In this document: in pieces, positions 15,856 to 23,780 of the stretch
Position numbering within the stretch: position 1 is the stretch's first letter
Layout: each line of letters opens with the position of its first letter
From: a virus
DNA length: 43,999 nucleotides
Virus record (IMG/VR): IMGVR_UViG_3300028550_000711
Span: 1-43,999 of that record
Reading direction: 5' to 3' (one strand)
Made by a program: the position numbers and the translations under genes
The notes under the pieces: model-generated
Databases searched by the model: none
Seen by the model: only the letters and a program-made list of their open reading frames with translations
What the model was told of the DNA's origin: nothing

Positions 15856-16677
15856 TCACTTAATCATAGCGGCATATGTTTTGGGTCCAACAATACCGTC
15901 AGCGTTCAGTTTGTTTTCGTCCTGCCACGCTTCTACAGCAGCCTTGGTCATAAGTCCAAATATACCGTCAGCGTCCAAAGCAAGAGCCTCCTGCACTTTG
16001 GCGACCTCTGGGCCTGTAGACCCCACCTTGAGCAGCACAGGGGCTTTCTGTGGCTTGTATGAGCCATCTAAGATCGACATGGCGCGGTGGTAGTGATGCT
16101 CACGGTCAGCAAGGCCGTTATAGCCTCCATTAATCCGCTTGGTTGCGCCCTTAACATCGCCTTTGTCGCAATACTTATTTAAGTTGTTTGTATTCCAGAA
16201 CCAGCAGGCGCTTTCCAGCGCGCCCTCCTTTTGTTCTAGATAGTCAATTATTTGGGCTAGGGGTTTTCCAACATATTTAGAAAAGCGGGTGTAATTATCA
16301 CGCCCGGTAAGCTGGACAATTCCACGGCCTCTGTGCAGCCATCCGTCTCTTGAAAGCTCATCGCCATTGCCCATACGATTAGCATAGACCACAGAAGCGA
16401 TCCGCTCACTATCGCGGTGATACAGTTTTGCGTCACGTCCCGCTTTTTGGAAGTATTTCGGGAATACTGCATTGAGACCCTTTTCTGAATAATTCAGATT
16501 TTCTTCCAGAACTGTAAAATTTAGACTTTCGTGTCCACACTGTGCGAAAAACATTGAGATTCGCTCTGGTGTATTGATCTGATACTTAGCCAGCATTGTT
16601 TGCAAGGGTTTTACCCACTCTTGCCATTCTTTGTTGCCGTGCAGAAGCTGCTCAATTTGCCCAGATGATAAGATCAT
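15856..16677 (-). CDS. Endolysin: GH19 chitinase-like domain plus C-terminal peptidoglycan-binding domain
   Basis: A 273-residue lysin. Residues about 1-200 form a GH19-like lysozyme fold: FFAQCGHESLNFTVLEENLN includes the catalytic-type Glu, then GRGIVQLTGRDNYTRF is the hallmark of this family, and ESACWFWNTNNLN and ATKRINGGYNGL complete it. Residues about 213-273 are a PG_binding_1 module (LKVGSTGPEVAKVQEALALD, then GIFGLMTKAAVEAWQ). It cleaves the glycan strand of peptidoglycan at the end of infection. No signal peptide, so it needs a holin; the 3TM holin lies directly upstream with an ATGA overlap. Identification is solid. Confidence 0.93.
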   Translation of the reverse strand: MILSSGQIEQLLHGNKEWQEWVKPLQTMLAKYQINTPERISMFFAQCGHESLNFTVLEENLNYSEKGLNAVFPKYFQKAGRDAKLYHRDSERIASVVYANRMGNGDELSRDGWLHRGRGIVQLTGRDNYTRFSKYVGKPLAQIIDYLEQKEGALESACWFWNTNNLNKYCDKGDVKGATKRINGGYNGLADREHHYHRAMSILDGSYKPQKAPVLLKVGSTGPEVAKVQEALALDADGIFGLMTKAAVEAWQDENKLNADGIVGPKTYAAMIK

Positions 16678-17132
16678 TTTTTCCCTGCGTATTTACTGAT
16701 TGCGCGATTTCCAAACCAAAACGCTAAGACGGCAGAAAACAATCCAGATGTCTCGCCATCCCACATAAGATCAACTGCGGACATCCAGTCTCCACCAGCC
16801 TGCGTAACCTTGACCATGATAACTACTTTGGTGGCTACGAACAGTCCGAAAAAGGCATAAGTAATGACAGGACGAACAGAACCCCTGAGAGCGTTGACAA
16901 AGCCTCCAGCGTCAATAGATCGGTCATGTTCATACAATCCCTTTGTCTCTTCGATGTCAGCTTGCTTATCTAGTTCCACCAGCTTCATTTCGGATCGCCG
17001 CTGGGCAATCTCTGTCTCAAGCTGCATCATTTCCATGCGGTGTTTTTGCTGTTGATTGGCCTTGAAGTAATCAAGAACAGACGGCAGGAACGATGACCCG
17101 AAGCCCAGCAGACTTCCCAATAAAGCCATCAT
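16674..17132 (-). CDS. Holin, 3TM type as in gene-transfer agents
   Basis: A 152-residue protein with a hydrophobic N-terminus (LLGSLLGFGSSFLPSVLDYF), a long charged helix (QLETEIAQRRSEMKLVELDK), a membrane segment after LRGSVRPVITYAFFGLF, and a C-terminal LFSAVLAFWFGNRAISKY segment. VRPVITY and FWFGNR are the marks of the 3TM holin family (GTA_holin_3TM, as I recall) common in alphaproteobacterial phages and gene-transfer agents. It forms holes in the inner membrane for endolysin release. It overlaps both neighbours by 4 bases within the lysis cassette. Confidence 0.85.
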   Translation of the reverse strand: MMALLGSLLGFGSSFLPSVLDYFKANQQQKHRMEMMQLETEIAQRRSEMKLVELDKQADIEETKGLYEHDRSIDAGGFVNALRGSVRPVITYAFFGLFVATKVVIMVKVTQAGGDWMSAVDLMWDGETSGLFSAVLAFWFGNRAISKYAGKK

Positions 17133-17338
17133 GGCTTTTCACCATTGATGAAGATGCCAAAACAGCCAGTGAGTGCGCCCATACAGACGCTAACCAAACC
17201 CGCTTGGGCATTTGTTACAAGATCGGGTGGGATAGACATAAACCAGTGAACACTTTGATATGTAAGCACCGTGACAGCCAACATCATCAAACGAGGTAAT
17301 ATTTTTAATTTGTCAAAAGTCTCTGGCGTCATATTCAT
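17129..17338 (-). CDS. Small two-TM membrane protein of the lysis cassette
   Basis: A 69-residue protein with GGGGTGA before its ATG. Two membrane segments: ILPRLMMLAVTVLTYQSVHW at 13-32 and AGLVSVCMGALTGCFGIFIN at 46-65. The short size, two membrane passes and position between an XhlA-like gene and the 3TM holin point to a holin or antiholin partner. It overlaps the holin gene by ATGA. No enzymatic motif. Confidence 0.7.
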   Translation of the reverse strand: MNMTPETFDKLKILPRLMMLAVTVLTYQSVHWFMSIPPDLVTNAQAGLVSVCMGALTGCFGIFINGEKP

Positions 17339-17342
17339 TTTG

Positions 17343-17537
17343 TCACCCCATTTTGGTTAGAACCGCCAGCAGCATTAAGATAATAGCTCCACTGGCAGTT
17401 ATTAGGATCGCCTCCAGACGCTTCACTCTCGTAAAAAGCTCTTTGTGTTGTATGGTCACTTCTGTGCGGAGAGATGCAAAGGTGACGTTTAAATCATCAA
17501 TACGGCTGTGTGCGCTGCTGACGGTTCGTTTATCCAT
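17343..17537 (-). CDS. XhlA-like lysis-associated protein
   Basis: A 64-residue protein whose ATG overlaps the previous stop (TAATG). The first 42 residues are a coiled-coil-like helix (HSRIDDLNVTFASLRTEV, then HKELFTRVKRLEAIL) and the last 20 are one membrane segment (ITASGAIILMLLAVLTKMG). This coil-plus-C-terminal-anchor layout is that of haemolysin XhlA-type holin partners. It is part of the lysis cassette and probably works with the two downstream membrane proteins. Confidence 0.68.
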   Translation of the reverse strand: MDKRTVSSAHSRIDDLNVTFASLRTEVTIQHKELFTRVKRLEAILITASGAIILMLLAVLTKMG

Positions 17538-17755
17538 TAATCTTCCAATACTTCTTTCACGTCCAGCGAAGAGGTAAGCGTATTCATAAACGCCATACGG
17601 CCCATTTTTAGCTGGTCGATGTTAAAATTAGCAGAGGTTATTTTACGATCCAAATCAGCGACATGGTTTACCATTACCTTCTGGGTGTCGTTCAGTTGGT
17701 CTTCAGTATAAGATTTATCGTTGATTGTAATGGTGTTTGTTTTTTTCTCAGCCAT
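17537..17755 (-). CDS. Small conserved phage protein
   Basis: A 72-residue protein. It starts with a beta-hairpin-like stretch (NTITINDKSYTEDQLNDTQK) and continues as a helix (MVNHVADLDRKITSANFNID, then QLKMGRMAFMNTLTSSL). This pattern is familiar from cyanophage and marine phage proteins (a DUF6447-like family, from memory, not checked). It sits between tail fibre and lysis genes, coupled by TAATG to the next gene. Role unknown. Confidence 0.58.
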   Translation of the reverse strand: MAEKKTNTITINDKSYTEDQLNDTQKVMVNHVADLDRKITSANFNIDQLKMGRMAFMNTLTSSLDVKEVLED

Positions 17756-17770
17756 TGTTTATGCTTCCTT

Positions 17771-19735
17771 TTATCCGCAATACATTACGCAAGCCACAAG
17801 TTTTACACTTGTATCTGTGTTGCCTATTGTAACTTTGCCTATTGTTTTGCCACGTACAATGTCATCTGATTGTACTTTGGCTGTGCCATCACCGTTGCTC
17901 TCAAGAAGGTCACCACCAGCACAAGAACCTGTTACCTTAACACTCGCAATACCTACAGATATGACATTAACTTTTTCATTAGTTTCAAAGTTATCAACTA
18001 CTCCGTATACTCTGTTGTCTCCAACAGAATCTGATACTTTTACTTTAGCGTGGTTGGCTCTTGTTTGCCCTGCTTTAGGACTTGCCATCACGCCACCGTC
18101 ACTATCAGGCTGTGTATCAGGATAAACATCTAATTCATCTATAGTGCTAACAACAGTTCCGACTGCTGTATTTGTTGCAATGCCAGAGCTTTCGTGTCTT
18201 CCTGCAAAACCGTTGTATGATACGGTTGCACCACTTATAGATATAGTACCTTCGGCGGTATTTGCGTGGCGAAAATCAATTAAATTACCGTCAGATGATT
18301 GTCTATTTAGAAATAAAAGAGCATTTGCTCCATCGGTGTTAGTGTGAGCAATCCCTAAGTGAAAATGCGCCCCTGCGGTTGGAACAACATTAGCAAAGTA
18401 TGCACCATTAGTGGTAAGACCTGCCGTAGCTTTTCCAATCAAAACTTGATTAACGCCTGCATCAACTACAAGTGCATGTGCACTGCCGCTACTCTCAGCC
18501 CTAAAATTCATGTCAGCGCCACTGTCATTTACAACAACATCTGTGGTTGAAACTACAAACGCCTCAACATTTCCTGTAGTAAATTTTATAGTATTAGCTG
18601 ATGGAAACCCAAAGAAAGTATCTGCATCTCCTGCGTGAGAAATGTTAGCAGGCATAACTATGTCTCCGGCTGTGAGTGTAAGCCCGTTGCCTATGACTGT
18701 GCCGCCCGTAGACTGACCATTTATTGTTATTGTAGAGCCATCTAGTTTTAAATCAACGAATGCGTTTGCTGCATCATTTATTGCCTGAATAGAAGCATGA
18801 GTTTGTTGAGATATTCTGATATTATCATTTGTAGCGCACTTAATTAGGCATGTGCCTGTGGTCGTAATGCCAGCATTAAACGTAGCCGCACCTGCATTTT
18901 GCATATCAAGGGTGAGGGCAGTAGTAAAAACACCGCCATCGTTTCCTCTAAAGACCATATTTCCATCTGAAACTTCTGATACTATTTTAAATTCACCAGA
19001 ATTATTAACAAGAGAACCAAATAAAGTTCCAGCATCTTTTAATTTAATATCAGCACCATCAGCATCAAGGACAATATCGCCAGCAGAATCAATAGTAAAA
19101 TCACCTGTGGCTGTAAGGGTAGCTGCATCTAGTGTCATGGTATCTACCACCACACCAGCGTTGGCTGTGACTACACCTGTAGGTATAAATGTCCCATCAA
19201 CTGTGGAGTTACCATTGGAAGCAAACCCACCGTTGAAAACTGTGGCGGCAGTCGTTGTTAAAACTCCCGTAACAGTCAGATCGTCTTGAACCTTGAGATC
19301 AACCACGCTTAACGAGGCGAAGGCATCGACCACTTTGGCTCCAGAACCTGCTCCATCTAAGTATACAGCCTTTGTATCGCCCGGTGGAATAGTGATTGTA
19401 GCGCCAGAACCCTGCTTGATAATAATATTTTGAGAGCCTGACGTGCCGTTCTCAATAAAACAAACTTTGTTTACCGTGTTGGGCGCAATAGTAACTGTAC
19501 ACGCTGAGTCGAGCGTACCCGTATATTCAACGTACAAAGCCCTGACGGGGTCTGTAGCGCCGTCAGCGATGGTTGAGGTGTGCGTGTTAGCATTGGTTGT
19601 GATGCCCTCTGTGCCGTAGCCCAGCGCCTCGCCAATCAGTTCAAGGTTCGTATTCGTAACCGTTCCCCATGAGCCTGACTGATCGCCAGTGGCCATCTCA
19701 TTAAGGCGGAGGTCATTTACAAAGGTGCTAGTCAT
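17771..19735 (-). CDS. Tail fibre protein
   Basis: A 654-residue Gly/Thr/Ala/Asp-rich, almost wholly beta protein. The start (FVNDLRLNEMATGDQSGSWG) is the N-terminal motif seen in many marine phage fibres. A repetitive middle of short strands follows (DFTIDSAGDIVLDADGADIK, LFGSLVNNSGEFKIVSEVSD), as in triple-beta-helix shafts. The C-terminal 110 residues (GDLLESNGDGTAKVQSDDIV, then GKTIGKVTIGNTDTSVKLVA) resemble a trimerising head domain. Host receptor recognition is expected. Composition and length fit a single-fibre podovirus. It ends just before the small conserved gene and lysis cassette. Confidence 0.8.
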   Translation of the reverse strand: MTSTFVNDLRLNEMATGDQSGSWGTVTNTNLELIGEALGYGTEGITTNANTHTSTIADGATDPVRALYVEYTGTLDSACTVTIAPNTVNKVCFIENGTSGSQNIIIKQGSGATITIPPGDTKAVYLDGAGSGAKVVDAFASLSVVDLKVQDDLTVTGVLTTTAATVFNGGFASNGNSTVDGTFIPTGVVTANAGVVVDTMTLDAATLTATGDFTIDSAGDIVLDADGADIKLKDAGTLFGSLVNNSGEFKIVSEVSDGNMVFRGNDGGVFTTALTLDMQNAGAATFNAGITTTGTCLIKCATNDNIRISQQTHASIQAINDAANAFVDLKLDGSTITINGQSTGGTVIGNGLTLTAGDIVMPANISHAGDADTFFGFPSANTIKFTTGNVEAFVVSTTDVVVNDSGADMNFRAESSGSAHALVVDAGVNQVLIGKATAGLTTNGAYFANVVPTAGAHFHLGIAHTNTDGANALLFLNRQSSDGNLIDFRHANTAEGTISISGATVSYNGFAGRHESSGIATNTAVGTVVSTIDELDVYPDTQPDSDGGVMASPKAGQTRANHAKVKVSDSVGDNRVYGVVDNFETNEKVNVISVGIASVKVTGSCAGGDLLESNGDGTAKVQSDDIVRGKTIGKVTIGNTDTSVKLVACVMYCG

Positions 19736-19736
19736 A

Positions 19737-20177
19737 TCAATCGATCCTCACTATGGCGGTGTCTTTGGTGTTCGCAGGAAATACGATTTTAAACGTACCG
19801 CCACTGACGGTGAAGTCACCACCAAAGTCCAAAATTGCGATTGCGCCTCTTGCGTTTGAGGAGGCATCGCCCAGTGTCTTGTTGTAGATTAATGCGCCAC
19901 GGGCAGTAAATGTTGCGCTTGTCCACTCAGGATCGGCAGCATCAAATACACCGCTAGTGCTGTTTTCCCCTACTGTTTTGCTTCCCAGAGCCTCGCCGCC
20001 CGTGGTGTAACCGTTACCGTTAGCCACCTCATTGGCTGTTATGTAGCCGTCTGTGGTAGCGTTTAGTGTTGCCGAACTTGTGTAGAGCGCAATGTGCAGT
20101 GTATCGCTGTCGAGGTGCTGATCACCAAGCAACAGGTCTTTTTTAAATAGTGTACTCATCGCTTGTGTGATAGCCAT
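19737..20177 (-). CDS. Beta-rich virion structural protein
   Basis: A 146-residue protein directly upstream of the fibre gene and one base from it. It has a short helix start (AMSTLFKKDLLLGDQHLDSD), then strands (TLHIALYTSSATLNATTDGY, YTTGGEALGSKTV, ARGALIYNKTLGDASSNARG) and ends FKIVFPANTKDTAIVRID. The sequence LHIALYTSSA with Tyr-Thr-Gly-Gly turns is common in phage structural proteins I recall from marine phages. A fibre-attachment or tail-decoration role is likely; its start overlaps the adaptor gene stop. Confidence 0.65.
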   Translation of the reverse strand: MAITQAMSTLFKKDLLLGDQHLDSDTLHIALYTSSATLNATTDGYITANEVANGNGYTTGGEALGSKTVGENSTSGVFDAADPEWTSATFTARGALIYNKTLGDASSNARGAIAILDFGGDFTVSGGTFKIVFPANTKDTAIVRID

Positions 20178-20800
20178 TATATGCCTCCATTATATTCTGC
20201 CGCATAGTCGCGTTGCATTTCTTGAGCCAGCAGACCCGCTGCCTCATCGAATTGTGTTTTGTAGAGCGCCAATGTCTCTGGTGCCTTGAGAAAGGCTGAC
20301 GCCTCATACAGACACGCTGCTAATAACACATTTTCTGCGTTGTCGCCAACCCATGTGTTTGCGTTGCTAGAACTTAGCCCCGTCTCTGGGGCTATGAAGT
20401 CTACTCTATATGTGTCTGTCGAGTCTGGCGTTGGGGCGATTGTGATCGTGGTTCCAGAAGTTCCCGCGCTTTTTGTGCTATACATTCTGGGCTTTCCAGT
20501 GTTTGCAGTGTTGGGCCAATAGTCACGAACATATGAGTCAATCCTGTGATCTAAGTAAGACAAAACGCTAGAGCTTGTCACTGATACCTGACGTATCATT
20601 CGCGCAGATGCTACAATGTATTCAAAGTCACCGACAGTAAGGCTTGCGGAGGTTGTCTGCCGATAGCACGGCAGATTTGGCAGTCGCTGGAAGATAACGT
20701 CTTCGGCCTGACTTATGATTGTATCGATAGAGGCAACAAGTTCTGTGGAATCGTCTTCCAAGAAATTCTGGATGTTTGCTTTTAATGTTGTGTAATTCAT
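20177..20800 (-). CDS. Head-tail adaptor-like protein
   Basis: A 207-residue protein read from the ATG at 20800, which overlaps the previous TGA; a GTG 12 bases upstream is less likely. It opens NYTTLKANIQNFLEDDSTEL followed by SIDTIISQAEDVIFQRLPNL, a helical start familiar from podovirus tail-tube or adaptor proteins, then beta strands (SVLSYLDHRIDSYVRDYWPN, TITIAPTPDSTDTYRVDFIA) and a C-terminal helix (LLAACLYEASAFLKAPE). These features and the place between the gp4-like and fibre genes suggest a connector under the portal. Confidence 0.68.
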   Translation of the reverse strand: MNYTTLKANIQNFLEDDSTELVASIDTIISQAEDVIFQRLPNLPCYRQTTSASLTVGDFEYIVASARMIRQVSVTSSSVLSYLDHRIDSYVRDYWPNTANTGKPRMYSTKSAGTSGTTITIAPTPDSTDTYRVDFIAPETGLSSSNANTWVGDNAENVLLAACLYEASAFLKAPETLALYKTQFDEAAGLLAQEMQRDYAAEYNGGI

Positions 20801-21405
20801 CAGTCGCCCCACTCTGCTATACCAAAGCCTTCCTGACCCCAGCCAAGAACTTCGACGCTTTCAGAACCTACCGCGCCCGTGCCGCCAACACCAGCCTCAT
20901 CAATAGACAGGCTGAGAGCCTCCACACCAACGCCGCCCGTACCGCCTGCACCAGATACGCCCCTAACGCCTGTTGGCGTTATTGTGCCAACAGCACCCAC
21001 ACCAGCAACACCAGTTTCTGTCAGTGTAACCTCAAAGGCTTCAGTACCTATTTCGCCTTCGCCTGCCGCGCCTACTGCATCTGGGCCAGATGAAATTAAT
21101 ACGTCACCAACACTAGCAAATGCAGGAACACCAACGGGCGGCAGTAATCTGCGATCAATTGTCCAGTCTTGCGTGAAACCAATAAAGATTTCAACATTTT
21201 CTGGGTCGTTATCGGGCCGTGGATCAAATAAAGCCGTGGCATCGATAACATTTTTTGCTGGCGTTAGCTGCGGCTGCTTTGGCTCATAATCTTCTGGAGA
21301 TACGCGCAGGCCATCCCATGTGGTTTTGAGTTGGGTATAGGGAACCCGAAGGCCACTTATGTCGCTTATCGCCTGAGATTTTTTTCCTCTTGCGTACTTT
21401 GCCAT
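20800..21405 (-). CDS. Virion structural protein with Gly/Val repeats
   Basis: A 201-residue protein. The first 100 residues start KYARGKKSQAISDISGLRVP and carry VSPEDYEPKQPQLTP; the rest is a run of short Gly/Val/Ala/Thr repeats (VTLTETGVAGVGAVGTITPT, LSIDEAGVGGTGAVGSES) that would fold as stacked strands. The end is WGQEGFGIAEWGD. I recall the MAKYA...SGL...EPKQPQL head from many marine phages, always among head/tail connector genes. Likely a virion surface or neck protein. Genes on both sides overlap by 1-3 bases. Confidence 0.65.
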   Translation of the reverse strand: MAKYARGKKSQAISDISGLRVPYTQLKTTWDGLRVSPEDYEPKQPQLTPAKNVIDATALFDPRPDNDPENVEIFIGFTQDWTIDRRLLPPVGVPAFASVGDVLISSGPDAVGAAGEGEIGTEAFEVTLTETGVAGVGAVGTITPTGVRGVSGAGGTGGVGVEALSLSIDEAGVGGTGAVGSESVEVLGWGQEGFGIAEWGD

Positions 21406-22088
21406 TAATATAAATTCAGCGCAGTGGGCTGAACCCTCAGAGACACACCATCATTGTCAGAAGCCGCTGCGAAATCAAACGACCTCTCATACATTTCGTT
21501 TAGTATTGAAAACTTATCTGTCGCGTATTTTAGTGACAGCTTGCTTGCCAGCCCAGCGCAGATGCATTCGTTCCATCGATATGGAATGTCGGCGTTTTGA
21601 TCTGATGCTGTAATGTCTTGAAGTTGGGTTATTGCCCAGTACACAAGACTGTATGTTGTCCTGTCTGGTATTTGCCAGATGTACAGGATCGGCGTAATTT
21701 GCTTGTCCAGCATGTATTGGCTTGGCTTGCCGCTTGACGTTTTATTTGGCAGTTGATTGTAGTCAGAGATCGACACACGATTAATGATTTGATCGGACGT
21801 ATCTGTCCCAGAGCTATCGCGAACGACAGCGTCCAGAATGTCAATCGTACCTAAGTCTAGGGTGTAGGGCGTTGTTTGATCCTTAACTAAGGTCAAAGTT
21901 TTTTGCTCTAGCGTCCAGTAATTGATACCCCGATTGGCCCACTCAGAGAAGAGAAGGTTTAGGCTGCGCCGTGCTGACACGGCCCTGTCACCTGTTTGCG
22001 TTTGGGGATCAATTCCACAACGCTCAAATGCTTCAGCAATTATTTCCTCTACATCTGGTTTAAAAGCTACTGTGCCTGAGAGTGCCAT
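21405..22088 (-). CDS. P22 gp4-like head-completion / tail accessory protein
   Basis: A 227-residue protein. It begins FKPDVEEIIAEAFERCGIDP, then ARRSLNLLFSEWANRGINYW, the diagnostic helical core of the P22 tail accessory factor gp4 family that binds below the portal and prepares the tail. Strands and a helical C-terminal part (ASKLSLKYATDKFSILNEMY) follow. Length is comparable to, slightly longer than, P22 gp4 (166). It lies next to the adaptor gene, as expected. The family call is good; I cannot tell whether it has the muramidase activity reported for gp4. Confidence 0.78.
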   Translation of the reverse strand: MALSGTVAFKPDVEEIIAEAFERCGIDPQTQTGDRAVSARRSLNLLFSEWANRGINYWTLEQKTLTLVKDQTTPYTLDLGTIDILDAVVRDSSGTDTSDQIINRVSISDYNQLPNKTSSGKPSQYMLDKQITPILYIWQIPDRTTYSLVYWAITQLQDITASDQNADIPYRWNECICAGLASKLSLKYATDKFSILNEMYERSFDFAAASDNDGVSLRVQPTALNLY

Positions 22089-22097
22089 TTATTTCCC

Positions 22098-22703
22098 CTA
22101 CGCGAAGAACACATTCATTAGCACGACTGTGGCAACGGTATATTTTACAGATAAGCCAGCCTTAAACAACATGCCCTCATCTGGAATAGTATTGTCCAGA
22201 GTTAAGTTGTCTGTGCCGATTGTTTGTGCTTTGAATATAATAGTACCACTATCTGGCGTACCATTAAAGAAATCAACCAGCCCTGCTGTGCCTGCCGATA
22301 CAATGGAATAGCCTTTCAGCCTTGTACGACCACCACCAGCCACTGCACTGGCACACAGTGAGCCAGAGCCTACTGTAATGTTCGCAGCGTATTGGGCAGA
22401 ACATTCCACTGCACTAACTGTGACAAATAACTTAGCGCCTGCGACCGCTTCAGCAGACCCAGTTGAAGTTATTACTTCAGTGATAGAACTTCCGAAAACG
22501 TCAGTGCCAGTAATAGTACACGTCTTATTGTTGTCACCAGTTCCAGCCGTTGTGACAGTAACATTTCTAGCACCACCACCTAAAAAGGTTGTTGCTGCCA
22601 TTGTCGCTGATGTATTTGGTCGTGCTGCGGTTACCAGCCGATCAGGGTCTGCCGCATTCTCGTCGGCTATAAACCCGACCTGTACGTCTGTTTGTACGCT
22701 CAT
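22098..22703 (-). CDS. Beta-rich virion protein
   Basis: A 201-residue protein, beta and Thr/Gly-rich: RNVTVTTAGTGDNNKTCTIT, FGSSITEVITSTGSAEAVA, ITVGSGSLCASAVAGGGRTR. No long helix apart from the tail (AGLSVKYTVATVVLMNVFFA). It fits a capsid or head-fibre decoration protein. Its ribosome site (AGGAG) is partly inside a hairpin at 22704-22751, so its translation may be held back relative to the upstream gene. Not assigned to a named family. Confidence 0.55.
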   Translation of the reverse strand: MSVQTDVQVGFIADENAADPDRLVTAARPNTSATMAATTFLGGGARNVTVTTAGTGDNNKTCTITGTDVFGSSITEVITSTGSAEAVAGAKLFVTVSAVECSAQYAANITVGSGSLCASAVAGGGRTRLKGYSIVSAGTAGLVDFFNGTPDSGTIIFKAQTIGTDNLTLDNTIPDEGMLFKAGLSVKYTVATVVLMNVFFA

Positions 22704-22751
22704 ATTAATCTCCTAGATTGTAAAGTGGGGGTTGCCCCCCACCAGATTAAT
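22704..22751 (-). promoter_or_regulatory. Intergenic hairpin that can cover a ribosome site
   Basis: On the minus strand a 7-base stem with a GCAA loop (22725-22742) is flanked by an outer 8-base inverted repeat, ATTAATCT/AGATTAAT (22744-22751 and 22704-22711). The right outer arm overlaps the AGGAG region before the start at 22703. No clean U-run follows, so it may tune mRNA stability or translation of the downstream gene rather than stop transcription. Confidence 0.45.
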
Positions 22752-23299
22752 TACGCAATTTGAACATACTCAATGATGAACGTAAACGATCCTGCTGTTG
22801 TCGCATTCACTGTATTAGTGATGTTGCAGAAAATAGTTCTTTCGGCGTCTGTATATTGAACAGAAGCTGGGGCTGTTGTACCATCTTGCGTCTGAAGAAC
22901 TAATGCAGTCACTGTTACGTTGTGTACAACAACGGTTGTACCAGCATCCAAGATTTCGTCAGCTTGAGTAGCTACAATTTGTGCGCCTGAAGAAGATGTA
23001 CCTACTTCGTAACCAATATCACCTGATCCAATAACTGGAGCAACGTCACAAAAAATCTTAATGTCAGTGATAATTGTATTCGCTGGTTGTGTAAACTCGC
23101 CAATAGTTGGCGAGTCACCAGCAGTTGAGTTTACTGTTACGCCTGTGGCAAAGCCAACGTGCTTAACAAATTTATCGGTAACAATGCCCGTGGATGCAAT
23201 AGTTGCAATGTCTGTATAAACACCAGTTGTTGCATTTTTTGATACTACTTGGAAGCCGCCTTCGGAACGCACTGGTCCTGTGAATGTTGTATTAGCCAT
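22751..23299 (-). CDS. Head decoration or fibre-like beta-rich protein
   Basis: A 182-residue protein starting at 23299 (MANTTFTGPVRSEGGFQ) after AGGAG; the in-frame ATG at 23320 lacks a ribosome site as good. It is beta-rich with alternating Val/Thr/Ile stretches (TVNSTAGDSPTIGEFTQPAN, TVTALVLQTQDGTT). The FTGPVRSE...F opening is one I recall from small marine phage decoration or fibre proteins. It is the first gene after the terminators at 23389-23437, so it is the start of the second half of the late region. Probably a capsid or tail surface protein. Confidence 0.6.
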   Translation of the reverse strand: MANTTFTGPVRSEGGFQVVSKNATTGVYTDIATIASTGIVTDKFVKHVGFATGVTVNSTAGDSPTIGEFTQPANTIITDIKIFCDVAPVIGSGDIGYEVGTSSSGAQIVATQADEILDAGTTVVVHNVTVTALVLQTQDGTTAPASVQYTDAERTIFCNITNTVNATTAGSFTFIIEYVQIA

Positions 23300-23388
23300 G
23301 ATAATCTCCTGTCGTGGCAAATGTCAGCCACATTGTGCGGCTGTCAGGGATGCTGGCACAATACAACAGGTCTGAACAAAAAGAAAGG

Positions 23389-23406
23389 GGCGATCCGAAG
23401 ACCGCC
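23389..23406 (-). terminator. UUCG-loop terminator, second copy
   Basis: GGCGGTC-TTCG-GATCGCC on the minus strand, followed by CCTTTCTTTTT. It is the same hairpin as at 23787-23806. On the plus strand it is followed by TTTTTT, so it can act both ways. It lies 49 bases past the stop of the 79-aa gene. Confidence 0.75.
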
Positions 23407-23412
23407 TTTTTT

Positions 23413-23437
23413 GTAACGCTAACGGCGTTAGTGTTAC
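23413..23437 (-). other. Hairpin after the 79-aa gene
   Basis: An 11-base stem with one G-T mismatch pair: GTAACGCTAAC at 23413-23423 and GTTAGTGTTAC at 23427-23437, loop GGC. It lies between the 79-aa gene and the UUCG terminator and may add to it or protect the mRNA end. It is palindrome-like, so an operator site cannot be ruled out. Confidence 0.45.
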
Positions 23438-23454
23438 GTTTTGATTAGGCTTGG

Positions 23455-23694
23455 TTAATACTGTGGTCGGTATTGTACTTTCTGGACGCTTTGCTTAATT
23501 CCCTGCCAGCCTGTCTTGGCAATTGCTACAGCAGTTGCTGCCTGCGCTTTAGTTGCTTTGATTTCCCATTCATCAGCGGAAAACTCAACAGCGGCTTCAA
23601 ATGCGCGGCTCCAAGAAGCTGTGCCTTCGTAAGATGTCAAAGCTGCTTCGGCTAACGCTTGGATTTCCCATTCACTCATATATGCGTTTTTCAT
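23455..23694 (-). CDS. Small protein in a self-contained expression cassette (moron-like)
   Basis: A 79-residue protein, helical, with repeated Trp/Ala/Glu motifs: EWEIQALAEAALTSYEGTAS, SWSRAFEAAVEFSADEWEIK. The two EWEI segments suggest a weak internal duplication. GGGAGAG precedes its ATG. It has its own promoter (23719-23779) and is bracketed by two copies of one terminator hairpin, right after the capsid gene. This layout is that of a moron, a gene inserted with its own signals, whose role is often host modification or exclusion. The product is not recognised; function unknown. Confidence 0.6.
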   Translation of the reverse strand: MKNAYMSEWEIQALAEAALTSYEGTASWSRAFEAAVEFSADEWEIKATKAQAATAVAIAKTGWQGIKQSVQKVQYRPQY

Positions 23695-23718
23695 TTGATC
23701 TCTCCCTTGTTTCTATAA

Positions 23719-23779
23719 ATTATATATAGGGTATATATCAGGAGTTACAATAGCTAGATACAAATTAAATACATTTAAA
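23719..23779 (-). promoter_or_regulatory. Promoter-like element, copy B of a repeated element
   Basis: On the minus strand TATAAT lies at 23719-23724, 24 bases before the ATG at 23694. The 47 bases upstream at 23733-23779 match copy A (4407-4453) in 42 positions, and the 8-base gap to TATAAT is the same. The block includes ATTTGTATnnnGCTATTG-like sequence and TTGTAACTCC. Expected to drive only the 79-aa gene, since a terminator follows it. Confidence 0.68.
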
Positions 23780-23780
23780 T

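Noticed and set aside
17820-17834. TTGCCTATTGTAACT, a 15-base match to part of promoter copy A
   Set aside because: It lies inside the tail fibre gene, codes for a TIGK/TIGN repeat, and lacks the downstream GATATAT and TATAAT parts.
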